The notes below the pieces were generated by a model. That model saw only the letters and a list, made by a program, of their open reading frames with translations, did not search any database and was not told where the DNA came from. 64,000 nucleotides of DNA from Chryseobacterium sp. Marseille-Q5410 (GTDB taxonomy: Bacteria; Bacteroidota; Bacteroidia; Flavobacteriales; Weeksellaceae), in NCBI GenBank assembly GCA_946892665.1, contig CAMPOT010000001.1, positions 1,488,001 to 1,552,000 on the forward strand, given 5' to 3'. A program made the translations under genes and the position numbers. Of this stretch, positions 43,306 to 50,729 are shown one piece after another (position 1 is the first letter of the stretch; every line of letters starts with the position of its first letter).

Positions 43306-43331
43306 AAAAAAAGCGACTCTTTCGGTCGCTT
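43306..43331 (-). terminator. Terminator of the DUF465 gene
   Basis: AAGCGAC / GTCGCTT stem with a 7-base loop; on the minus strand it is followed by TTTTTT. It is 120 bases past the DUF465 stop codon. Confidence 0.65.
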
Positions 43332-43450
43332 GTGGATTGCCTAACAATATCGCTATAATCACTGTTTCAATATTTATATAATTGAAAAAGAAATATAGTT
43401 TCTTCTGAGTTGCAAATTTTGATATGATTTCTTCCTCAGTACAAAAAATA

Positions 43451-43687
43451 TTATTTGCTATTTAAGTAATGGTACAATTCGTCTTTCAAATGCACTCTTT
43501 TTTTGCGCAAATCGGTGAGATGTTCGTCGGTGGTGTGATTTTGTTCGCCTTCTTCGTAATGCTGAATGAGCGCGTTCACTTCTTCATAATTCACATACAT
43601 CTTCCTGAAATTTTCGTCATCCAGCTTTAATTGATTGATTTTCTCTTCCAATTCAGGGAATTCGTGGGTGAGGTTGTGATTTTCCAT
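43451..43687 (-). CDS. YdcH family (DUF465) protein
   Basis: A 78-residue, strongly helical, charged protein. It has the DUF465 pattern: NHNLTHEFPELEEKINQLKL, then DENFRKMYVNYEEVNALI and a C-terminal LRKKRVHLKDELYHYL helix. These small coiled-coil proteins are widespread but their role is unknown. ATG 43687 begins the family consensus; the longer frame would add a hydrophobic 25-residue extension absent in relatives. Confidence 0.8.
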   Translation of the reverse strand: MENHNLTHEFPELEEKINQLKLDDENFRKMYVNYEEVNALIQHYEEGEQNHTTDEHLTDLRKKRVHLKDELYHYLNSK

Positions 43688-43773
43688 GACTTTAAATTTT
43701 TGGAATTTTGATAGATTAAAGTTAAGGAAAATATCGTTCAATGAGGATATGAAAATTATCATTAAATGCAGGA

Positions 43774-44638
43774 TTAATGCAACAAATCGAGTTCGATAAG
43801 GTTGTTATCCTTCAGGTTGTTGGTTTTTGCGCTTTGCTCTTTGTTTTTAATCATTTCGGCGGTACTGATATTGTTTCCATTAGAATCGGTCACTTGAATG
43901 ATTGCTCCATTTGCGACCGCTTGTCTCAGCACTTTCGACGGATCATTTCGGTTTTCCAAAAATAATTTTTTGTACTGCTTTTGATTGATTTCAATTACAT
44001 TATTCTTCAGGATCAATTCAGAAGGATTTTCGGGATATGGTGTAAATTTAGACACGCCGATGAGTTCAAATTGATGGGTCTTTGTGCGGTCTTCAAGCTT
44101 TACAATTAATCCCGGTAAGCCGTGAAATTTGTAAGGACCGTCCTGAAAAGGCAATTCCGTAGAAAACCAAGCCACCCAATTGCCTTCCTGCAAATTCGGT
44201 TGTTGCTTTTTGTGCCTTGAATTCCCCGATTTTCAGTTGGTCGGGCAGTATTTTCCAAACGATTTTTCGGTCGTCTGCAACTTTATAAGAATCGATTCCA
44301 ATGTTTAGAGAGGAGAAAATTTTAAAATCAGGGTATGTTTTTAAGATTTTGTATTTCACACTTCCTTTTCTTTGCGACATTATTTTAGCATCCACATTCA
44401 TGGAGCCGGTCGTTTTAATTTGATTTTCGAAATAGGCATTCATGATGGAATCTGAAACGTACACATCGCGACTGTAAAAAACGGAACCTTCTTTCACAAT
44501 ATCCAGATTCATCAGTTCATTGGTGATTTCTTTTTTGTTCAAAGTGTCTTTGACGAATTGGTATTGATAGCTGAACCGTTGGTTTTGAGCTATAAAAAAA
44601 TTACTGATCAAAATAAAGATTGCGATGTGTTTTTTCAT
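43774..44638 (-). pseudogene. GLPGLI family secreted protein, frameshifted
   Basis: Two overlapping minus-strand frames together encode one GLPGLI protein. The first runs from ATG 44638 (signal peptide ending FFIAQ) to AQKATTEFAGR. The second continues with NWVAWFSTELPFQDGPYKF, the name motif HGLPGLIVKLED, and ends at 43774. One extra base near 44182 in the AGG-C-AAT-TGG context causes the shift. GLPGLI proteins are exported, Bacteroidota-specific, of unknown function. It lies downstream of the M56/BlaI unit and behind that unit's terminator. Sequencing error is an alternative. Confidence 0.8.
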
Positions 44639-44659
44639 AGTTGGTTTTCATTAAAGATT

Positions 44660-44699
44660 GAAAAAATGCCGCAAATCTTTTCAAAATGATTACGGCATT
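44660..44699 (-). terminator. Terminator of the blaI-M56 operon
   Basis: An imperfect stem (ATGCCGCAAATC / GATTACGGCAT, one unpaired base) with a TTTTCAAAAT loop; on the minus strand a run of T follows. It starts just past the M56 stop codon. Confidence 0.65.
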
Positions 44700-44708
44700 A
44701 ATGAACAA

Positions 44709-46526
44709 TTATTTTTTAGTCGTGATGTAGATTTCTCCGGATTTCTTGTCGCTGCTTCCTTTCTTGAAAACTTCCATTTTCTCGATTTTTTCTGGTGGAA
44801 ATTGGCTCATTTCATTTTTGGTCGCGGGTTTTCCGTCGATGAAGATTTTGATATTGTCATCCGTCAAAATGTTTCCGTTTTTGTTCTGATTATTAAGAAC
44901 GATAATTCTCGAATTGGACTGTTCGGCAGCGATTTTTGCTTTGGCTTCCGCATCTGCAATCTTTTTTTTGAATTCCGGAGAATTGATTTTCTTTTCGGCT
45001 TCTTTCGCACGTTTTTCGGCTTCTTTTATTTTTCTTTTAAATTCCGGTGAATTCCATTTTTTCTCCGCTTCCTTCATTTTAAGTTCAGCGTCCATCATCT
45101 TCTTTTTAAATTCCGGTGAATTGAATTTTTTCTCCGCCTCCTTTGCACGTTCTTCTGCGTCTTTTATTTTTAATTGAAACGCATCAGAGTTGTAGTACTC
45201 ATCTATTTTTGCGTAAAGTTGATCCAATTCTATAAATTTCAAATCGAGCACTTTTTGGTTGTTTATAAATTCTTCACTATTGTAGATTGCGCTCATTTTC
45301 CCATCCAATACTTTCATTTCCTTCTCCAGGTCTTTAAATCTTGGGCTTTCGAAATGTTTTTTTATGGAAAGTTTTTGCAATTCTTCAGCTTTTGCCCGCA
45401 TTTCTTTGCTGATTTTCCGGCCTTCTTCATTCTTTTTAAGCATCAATTCTTTGTAAGGTTCGATCAGTTTTTGCTTTTCGGCAATTTGATCCTGAATTTT
45501 CTGCAGAAAAGATTGATCTAAAGAATCGTTATCACCAAATAACTCCTGATTTTTCTCTTGAATTTTGGTTCCGTCGGTTCCTTGTACAGCGTCTTTCGGT
45601 ACGATGGTGTCTTTTTTAATTTCGGCAACCATTTGTTCTATTTCCGAATTGGTTTTGGTAATTTCTTTGTTTTTCGCATTAATCATATAGATAAAAGCGA
45701 GCGCAAATAGTAGTGGCAATGCAAGTATTCTACGCGCATAACTGTATTTTGTTTTTGGTTTTTTAAGCATTGTTAATCTTTTTTTGAGGTTAGAATTAAG
45801 AAACGGACTGGTTGCGGGTAACGGTGTTCCGGAAAAGTGACTTGCCAAAAGCATCTGCGCAAATGCTTTGGTGTCCGAGTTTTTAATGGCTTTTTTATCG
45901 GCCAAATATTCGTGTATTAAACTGAGTTCTTTTTTGATTAGATGAAAAACGGGATTCCACCAAAACACAGCGGTTACCATCTCGGTGAAGATTTTGTCTC
46001 GCGAATGTTTCTGTTCGATGTGTACCATTTCATGCTTCAGAATTTGGCGTCCCAAATCGGAATGAATGAGAATGGAGTCTTTCCAAAACAGATTTTTGAA
46101 GAAAGAAAAAGGAGCTTCGGAAAGGTTGGTTTGGTAGAAGGAAATGCCCTCGAAATGTTCTTTGGAATATTTCTTTTTTAGCTGCTGAATCTGGAATATT
46201 CCATAGAATAATTTCCCTAAATAAAAGAAAGAAACCAATCCAATAAAGTAAGCAATAAATTGATAATTAAAGAAATCATGACTTAAAGTTTTAGTAGAAT
46301 TTAAATTTTGTAACGTGCTATATAATAAATAAATATCTGCGTTTACCTCAATTGTAAAATAACTAATTTTAAAAAAGGGTAGTATGATGCTAAGGAACAA
46401 AACGCCCAACAAATAGAAGCGATTGTAATGATGAAAAGTCATGTCTTTTAAAAACAACTGATAGTAACAAAATAGTACACCCGAAGCCAAGAAGACTTTC
46501 ACGAAATAGATGAGCAATGGTTCCAT
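44709..46526 (-). CDS. M56 family metallopeptidase (BlaR1/MecR1-like) with coiled-coil repeats
   Basis: A 605-residue inner membrane protease. The first 310 residues hold four membrane segments and the zinc motif LKHEMVHIEQKHSRD (HExxH). There is no penicillin-binding sensor domain. Instead, after residue 310 come long charged helices and four tandem 23-residue repeats (NSPEFKKK..DAE..KEAEKK) at 44919-45194, then a short TonB-plug-like end with IDGKPATK, IEKMEVFKKGS and GEIYITTKK. M56 proteases cleave or trigger cleavage of BlaI-type repressors. The start overlaps the BlaI stop (TAATG), so they are coupled. Confidence 0.88.
   Translation of the reverse strand: MEPLLIYFVKVFLASGVLFCYYQLFLKDMTFHHYNRFYLLGVLFLSIILPFFKISYFTIEVNADIYLLYSTLQNLNSTKTLSHDFFNYQFIAYFIGLVSFFYLGKLFYGIFQIQQLKKKYSKEHFEGISFYQTNLSEAPFSFFKNLFWKDSILIHSDLGRQILKHEMVHIEQKHSRDKIFTEMVTAVFWWNPVFHLIKKELSLIHEYLADKKAIKNSDTKAFAQMLLASHFSGTPLPATSPFLNSNLKKRLTMLKKPKTKYSYARRILALPLLFALAFIYMINAKNKEITKTNSEIEQMVAEIKKDTIVPKDAVQGTDGTKIQEKNQELFGDNDSLDQSFLQKIQDQIAEKQKLIEPYKELMLKKNEEGRKISKEMRAKAEELQKLSIKKHFESPRFKDLEKEMKVLDGKMSAIYNSEEFINNQKVLDLKFIELDQLYAKIDEYYNSDAFQLKIKDAEERAKEAEKKFNSPEFKKKMMDAELKMKEAEKKWNSPEFKRKIKEAEKRAKEAEKKINSPEFKKKIADAEAKAKIAAEQSNSRIIVLNNQNKNGNILTDDNIKIFIDGKPATKNEMSQFPPEKIEKMEVFKKGSSDKKSGEIYITTKK
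44919..45194 (-). repeat. Four 69-bp tandem repeats inside the M56 gene
   Basis: Four in-frame 69-bp units encode 23-residue repeats, each with Asn-Ser-Pro-Glu-Phe (degenerate in the first) followed by a charged helix. The DNA units are similar but not identical, so the array is not brand new. Copy-number change would keep the reading frame. Confidence 0.85.
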
Positions 46527-46891
46527 TAGTCCTTATTTTTCAGTTCATCGAGAAGCATTTCCAGATCTTCTACACTGAGTTCGTTTTTCTCCACAAGAAA
46601 CGAAACAGCGTTTTTATATGATCCTTCGAAGTAATTTTTTACCAAACTGTTCATCGATTTTCCGCTGTAATTTTCTTTGGAAACCAAGGGGAAATATTCG
46701 TGTTGTCTGCCGAAAACTTGGTAATCGACAAAGCTTTTTTCTTTTAAAACCTTCAAAATGGTAGAAACCGTGTTGGTGTGCGGTTTTGGCTCCGGAAACT
46801 GGTCGAGAAGGTCTTTCAGAAAGGCTTTTTCGAGATCCCAAAGGTATTGCATCACTTGTTCTTCAGCTTTTGTTAAGGAAGGAATTTTCAT
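46526..46891 (-). CDS. BlaI/MecI/CopY family transcriptional repressor
   Basis: A 121-residue winged-helix protein. The N-terminus LTKAEEQVMQYLWDLEKAFL and the recognition region PHTNTVSTILKVLKEKSFVDY are those of BlaI/MecI; the rest forms the dimerisation helices (SMNSLVKNYFEGSYKNAVSF). It would repress its own operon by binding the two TATCACTA/TAGTGATA-type operators at 46891-46912 and 46938-46959. Together with the M56 protease it forms a signal-responsive pair. The inducer is unknown; no beta-lactamase gene is nearby. Confidence 0.92.
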   Translation of the reverse strand: MKIPSLTKAEEQVMQYLWDLEKAFLKDLLDQFPEPKPHTNTVSTILKVLKEKSFVDYQVFGRQHEYFPLVSKENYSGKSMNSLVKNYFEGSYKNAVSFLVEKNELSVEDLEMLLDELKNKD

Positions 46892-46912
46892 ATCACTATT
46901 TGTTTAGTGATA
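46891..46912. promoter_or_regulatory. Operator O1 of the blaI-M56 operon
   Basis: Perfect inverted repeat TATCACTA-N6-TAGTGATA directly upstream of the blaI start codon and overlapping the expected transcription start after the -7 box at 46913. Confidence 0.75.
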
Positions 46913-46920
46913 CAAATGTA
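46913..46920 (-). promoter_or_regulatory. -7 promoter box (TACATTTG) of the blaI-M56 operon
   Basis: Exact TAnnTTTG match on the minus strand between the two operators. A TTG at 46940-46942 lies 19 bases upstream and suits the -33 element. Confidence 0.7.
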
Positions 46921-46937
46921 GAAATTAATTTCATTAT

Positions 46938-46959
46938 TACAACTATTTTTTTAGTGATA
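46938..46959. promoter_or_regulatory. Operator O2 of the blaI-M56 operon
   Basis: TACAACTA-N6-TAGTGATA: same arms and 6-base spacing as O1 with two changes in one arm. It covers the -33 TTG, so binding would block polymerase. Confidence 0.65.
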
Positions 46960-47060
46960 TTTAAAAATAACATTTAACCTGTTGAAAATCAATACAAAAT
47001 ATTTCTGTAAAATTTAAAACTACCATCTTTTTTTCATGAAATAAAATAGGATAAAAATCT

Positions 47061-47068
47061 TATCTTTG
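47061..47068 (+). promoter_or_regulatory. -7 promoter box (TATCTTTG) for ychF
   Basis: Exact TAnnTTTG match 20 bases before the ychF ATG. Confidence 0.65.
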
Positions 47069-47088
47069 CAGACCTATAAAAATAAGAT

Positions 47089-48180
47089 ATGAAATGTGGA
47101 ATTGTAGGTTTGCCCAATGTAGGTAAATCAACCCTCTTTAATTGTTTAAGTAACGCCAAAGCACAATCAGCGAATTATCCTTTCTGTACCATCGAGCCCA
47201 ATTTGGGTACGGTTTCTGTACCTGATCCCAGATTATTTGAGTTGGAAAAACTGGTAAATCCGGAAAGAGTTTTGCCGGCAGTGGTAGAAATTGTGGATAT
47301 AGCAGGATTGGTGAAAGGCGCAAGCAAGGGAGAAGGTTTGGGTAACCAGTTTTTGGCTAATATTCGAGAGTGTGAAGCCATTATTCATGTTTTAAGATGC
47401 TTCGAAAACGGAAACATTGTCCACGTAGAAGGTTCTGTAGATCCAATGAGAGATAAGGAAATTATCGATATCGAATTACAATTGAAAGATATCGAAACTA
47501 TTGGTAAAGCGGTTGATAAAGCTAAAAAATTCATTAAATCTGGTAAAAAAGAAGATGTTTTGACTTACGAAACGCTTTCCAATCTTCAGAAATTTGTGGA
47601 AGACGGTAAAAATGTGAGAGAATTTCCGATGGATGATTTCGCGGCTTCTGTGATCGGTGAAATTCAGTTGCTGACCAATAAACCAGTTCTTTATGTTTGT
47701 AATGTGGATGAAAATTCCATTAAAAACGGTAATGAATGGATTGCGAAAATCGAAGAAATGGCAGCGAAAGAAAATGCTGAAGTAGTTGTTTTAGCAGCAC
47801 AAATTGAAGCCGATATCAACGAGTTAGAAACTTTCGAAGAAAGACAAATGTTTCTTGAAGAACTCGGCCTAGAAGAGCCAGGCGTAAACCGATTGATCAG
47901 AAAAGCTTATGATTTATTGAAACTTCAAACCTATTTCACCGCTGGTGTAAAAGAAGTTCGCGCATGGACCATCGGCCAAGGTTGGACCGCGCCGCAAGCA
48001 GCAGGAGTGATCCACACCGATTTTGAAAAAGGATTTATCCGTGCAGAAGTTATTGCTTATGATGATTTTGTAACTTATGGATCCGAAGCTAAAGTAAAGG
48101 AAGCCGGAAAAATGCGCGTGGAAGGCAAAGAATATATTGTAAAAGACGGTGATGTGATGCATTTCCGCTTCAATGTGTAA
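47089..48180 (+). CDS. ychF: Redox-regulated ATPase YchF (Obg family)
   Basis: A 363-residue P-loop protein. G1 is CGIVGLPNVGKSTLFNCLS, G2/G3 are NYPFCTIEPNLGTV and VEIVDIAGLVKGASKGEGLG, and the usual NKxD motif is replaced by NKPVLYVCNVDE, as expected for the ATP-preferring YchF. The C-terminal TGS domain includes LQTYFTAGVKEVRAWTI and ends HFRFNV, the family's typical terminus. YchF binds ribosomes and affects stress responses. It stands alone between its promoter and terminator. Confidence 0.95.
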   Translation: MKCGIVGLPNVGKSTLFNCLSNAKAQSANYPFCTIEPNLGTVSVPDPRLFELEKLVNPERVLPAVVEIVDIAGLVKGASKGEGLGNQFLANIRECEAIIHVLRCFENGNIVHVEGSVDPMRDKEIIDIELQLKDIETIGKAVDKAKKFIKSGKKEDVLTYETLSNLQKFVEDGKNVREFPMDDFAASVIGEIQLLTNKPVLYVCNVDENSIKNGNEWIAKIEEMAAKENAEVVVLAAQIEADINELETFEERQMFLEELGLEEPGVNRLIRKAYDLLKLQTYFTAGVKEVRAWTIGQGWTAPQAAGVIHTDFEKGFIRAEVIAYDDFVTYGSEAKVKEAGKMRVEGKEYIVKDGDVMHFRFNV

Positions 48181-48203
48181 TTGCTTTTCTTTATAAAATA
48201 TAT

Positions 48204-48240
48204 AATCCGTCGTGCTTTTTTAGTTCGGCGGATTTTTTTT
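48204..48240 (+). terminator. Intrinsic terminator of ychF
   Basis: AATCCGTCG / CGGCGGATT stem (one G-T pair) with a 13-base loop and a run of T, 23 bases after the stop codon. Confidence 0.8.
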
Positions 48241-48272
48241 AATAAAAATTTCCATTACAAATCTTTTATCAT

Positions 48273-48280
48273 TATTTTTG
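48273..48280 (+). promoter_or_regulatory. -7 promoter box (TATTTTTG) for the topoisomerase IV operon
   Basis: Exact TAnnTTTG match 46 bases before the parE start. It also argues that the frame upstream of ATG 48327 belongs to the leader. Confidence 0.55.
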
Positions 48281-48326
48281 TGAATTGCCACTATATTTTG
48301 ATTATTTTGTGGAGCAAACATATTTT

Positions 48327-50225
48327 ATGAGCGAAAATTTACAAGGACAATATACCGAAGACAATATAAAAACACTGGAGCCGCGCGAGCACGTACGCTT
48401 GCGACCGGGAATGTACATTGGAAAACTCGGCGATGGATCCTCTGCAGACGATGGGATATACATTTTGTTGAAGGAAGCGGTGGATAATTCCATTGACGAA
48501 TTCCGAATGAAATACGGAAAGAGGATCGATGTGAAAATTTCCGATGGCAAAGTGGTGGTACGAGATTTTGGACGGGGTATTCCGCTGGGGAAAATCGTGG
48601 ATGTAGTATCGATCATGAATACCGGTGGAAAATACGACGAAGGCGCATTCAAAAAATCCATTGGATTAAATGGTGTTGGAACCAAAGCCGTTAATTTCCT
48701 TTCAAAATATTTTCAAGTAAAATCCGTTCGCGAGGGCAAAATGCGCCGCGCTGAATTCGTAGAAGGACGCTTGGAAACCCTACACGAGGAAGTAGAAACA
48801 AACGAAAGAAACGGTACCGAAATTACCTTTATTCCTGATGAAACGATTTTTGTGAATTATAAATTCCGAACGGAATATGTTTCCCGGATGTTGCGAAATT
48901 ATGCATACCTCAATTTAGGTTTAAAAATTTATTTTAATGGGGAAGTGTATGAATCTCAAAATGGCTTAAAAGACCTTTTAGATGAAGAAATCGAGGGTGA
49001 AATCGTTTATCCGATTATCCACATCAAAGACGAGGATATGGAGGTGGCAATAACGCACTCCGACAAATCGCAGTCGGAAACTTATTTTTCTTTTGTTAAT
49101 GGGCAATATACCTCGCAAGGCGGAACGCACTTAAATGCATTCAAAGAAGCTTACGTGAAAACCATTCGCGAATTTTACAACAAAAACTTCGAGGCGGCAG
49201 ACATTCGAAAGGCAATCATTGGCGCGATTTACATCAATGTGGGAAACCCTGTCTTTGAATCTCAAACAAAAACCAAGCTTGGTTCCACCACAATGGGACA
49301 AGATAAAGACAAAAACGAGTTAGAAACGATAAAAACCTTTGTCACTAATAATCTTAAAAATAAACTCGACAATTATCTACATCAGCATCCCGAAACAGCA
49401 GAGGCAATTCTGAAAAAAATTCTTATTTCTGAAAGAGAAAGGAAAGAGCTTTCCGGCATACAAAAACTTGCTCGCGAAAGAGCTAAAAAAGTTTCTTTAC
49501 ACAATAAAAAACTGCGCGATTGCAGACAGCATTACAATGACCAAAAGGCAGTAAGAAAAGGCGAGACCATGATTTTCATCACCGAAGGTGATTCTGCATC
49601 AGGGTCCATTACAAAATCTCGTGATGTGGAAACCCAAGCGGTATTTTCACTTAAAGGAAAACCTTTGAACTGCTATGGTTTAACCAAAAGAGTGGTGTAC
49701 GAAAACGAAGAATTCAACTTGTTGCAAGCCGCATTAAATATCGAAGATTCTTTGGAAGATCTGCGTTACAACCACGTAATCATCGCTACTGATGCTGATG
49801 TGGATGGCATGCATATTCGTCTGCTGATGATTACTTTTTTTCTGCAGTTTTTTCCGGATTTAATTAAAAATGGACATCTTTATATTTTGCAAACTCCACT
49901 TTTCAGAGTCAGAAATAAGAAGGAAACCCGCTATTGTTATTCGGAAGCTGAAAGAATAAAAGCCTTGAACGAAATGGGCAAAAATCCTGAAATCACAAGA
50001 TTTAAGGGATTAGGTGAGATTTCTCCGGATGAGTTTAAACATTTTATCGGAAAAGATATTCGTTTGGAACCTGTAGTTTTAGGAAAGGACCAAACCATAC
50101 TTCAAATTTTAGAATTTTATATGGGTAAAAATACGCCTGATCGCCAAACATTTATCCTCGAAAATTTGGTGGTTGAAGATCCAGATATCGATAAAAAAGA
50201 AATATTAACGGATATGTTAAGCTAA
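48327..50225 (+). CDS. parE: DNA topoisomerase IV subunit B
   Basis: A 632-residue type IIA ATPase subunit. The GHKL ATPase motifs are [24 protein letters not shown] and [17 protein letters not shown]; the TOPRIM domain has [17 protein letters not shown] and the DADVDG metal site ([12 protein letters not shown]); the end reads [17 protein letters not shown]. Gyrase B proteins of this phylum have different signatures and do not pair with this A subunit. It forms a heterotetramer with ParC for decatenation. ATG 48327 is preferred over an upstream alternative start by 14 codons because homologous N-termini begin MSE-like. Confidence 0.92.
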   Translation: MSENLQGQYTEDNIKTLEPREHVRLRPGMYIGKLGDGSSADDGIYILLKEAVDNSIDEFRMKYGKRIDVKISDGKVVVRDFGRGIPLGKIVDVVSIMNTGGKYDEGAFKKSIGLNGVGTKAVNFLSKYFQVKSVREGKMRRAEFVEGRLETLHEEVETNERNGTEITFIPDETIFVNYKFRTEYVSRMLRNYAYLNLGLKIYFNGEVYESQNGLKDLLDEEIEGEIVYPIIHIKDEDMEVAITHSDKSQSETYFSFVNGQYTSQGGTHLNAFKEAYVKTIREFYNKNFEAADIRKAIIGAIYINVGNPVFESQTKTKLGSTTMGQDKDKNELETIKTFVTNNLKNKLDNYLHQHPETAEAILKKILISERERKELSGIQKLARERAKKVSLHNKKLRDCRQHYNDQKAVRKGETMIFITEGDSASGSITKSRDVETQAVFSLKGKPLNCYGLTKRVVYENEEFNLLQAALNIEDSLEDLRYNHVIIATDADVDGMHIRLLMITFFLQFFPDLIKNGHLYILQTPLFRVRNKKETRYCYSEAERIKALNEMGKNPEITRFKGLGEISPDEFKHFIGKDIRLEPVVLGKDQTILQILEFYMGKNTPDRQTFILENLVVEDPDIDKKEILTDMLS

Positions 50226-50249
50226 ACAAAATTCAGGGAAACTAATGAT

Positions 50250-50729
50250 ATGAGACTCAGCAACCGAAACAAAGCAGGATATTTTCAATTTCTCAGTACG
50301 ATGGCTACTGCTGCGCTATTTTTAGGAATTTTTTTGTTTTTTTTGGAGCGGTATCGTTACAGATATTTAGGTTGGTCCGAGTTTCTGTTACTCATTATTC
50401 CTCTTCTAGGTATCATCATTTTTTACCTCCGAGGTCGACAAATTTTTGAATATGATAGTGACGGAGAAGCTCTTAATTTCAAGAACAGATATGTTGTCCT
50501 TTTCCTAGACAAAGCATTGAGTGATGAGTTTCCGAAGTATAAACTGAAAAACTATGAAATCCTGAATGCCATTATTCTAAAAAAATTATACATTACAATT
50601 TCAAGTAAAAAAAATCATTCAATCATCCTAAAATATGATATTTCTTATCTTACCAGGAAAGAATTGAATGATTTGAAAATGTCCTTAAGTAAAGTGATTA
50701 AAACCAATAAAGAGAGAGAAAATAATTGA
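50250..50729 (+). CDS. Small membrane protein between parE and parC
   Basis: A 159-residue protein with two hydrophobic helices (FLSTMATAALFLGIFLFF and FLLLIIPLLGIIIFYL) and a soluble C-terminal part of about 95 residues containing IFEYDSDGEALNFKNR, suggesting a PH-like beta domain. I do not recognise a named family. It starts 24 bases after parE, and its TGA overlaps the parC ATG (TGATG), so it is firmly inside the operon. Role in topoisomerase function is not shown. Confidence 0.7.
   Translation: MRLSNRNKAGYFQFLSTMATAALFLGIFLFFLERYRYRYLGWSEFLLLIIPLLGIIIFYLRGRQIFEYDSDGEALNFKNRYVVLFLDKALSDEFPKYKLKNYEILNAIILKKLYITISSKKNHSIILKYDISYLTRKELNDLKMSLSKVIKTNKERENN

Larger units (their letters stand above)
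43131..43450. other. Intergenic region with typA promoter and DUF465 terminator
   Basis: A 320-bp gap without a supported gene. It contains the typA -7 box at 43149-43156 and the hairpin at 43306-43331. The remainder is A/T-rich with no further structure I can defend. Confidence 0.6.

Noticed and set aside
44709-46891. M56/BlaI operon considered as a beta-lactam resistance module
   Set aside because: The protease has no penicillin-binding domain and no beta-lactamase or PBP gene is adjacent; only the regulatory logic is shared.
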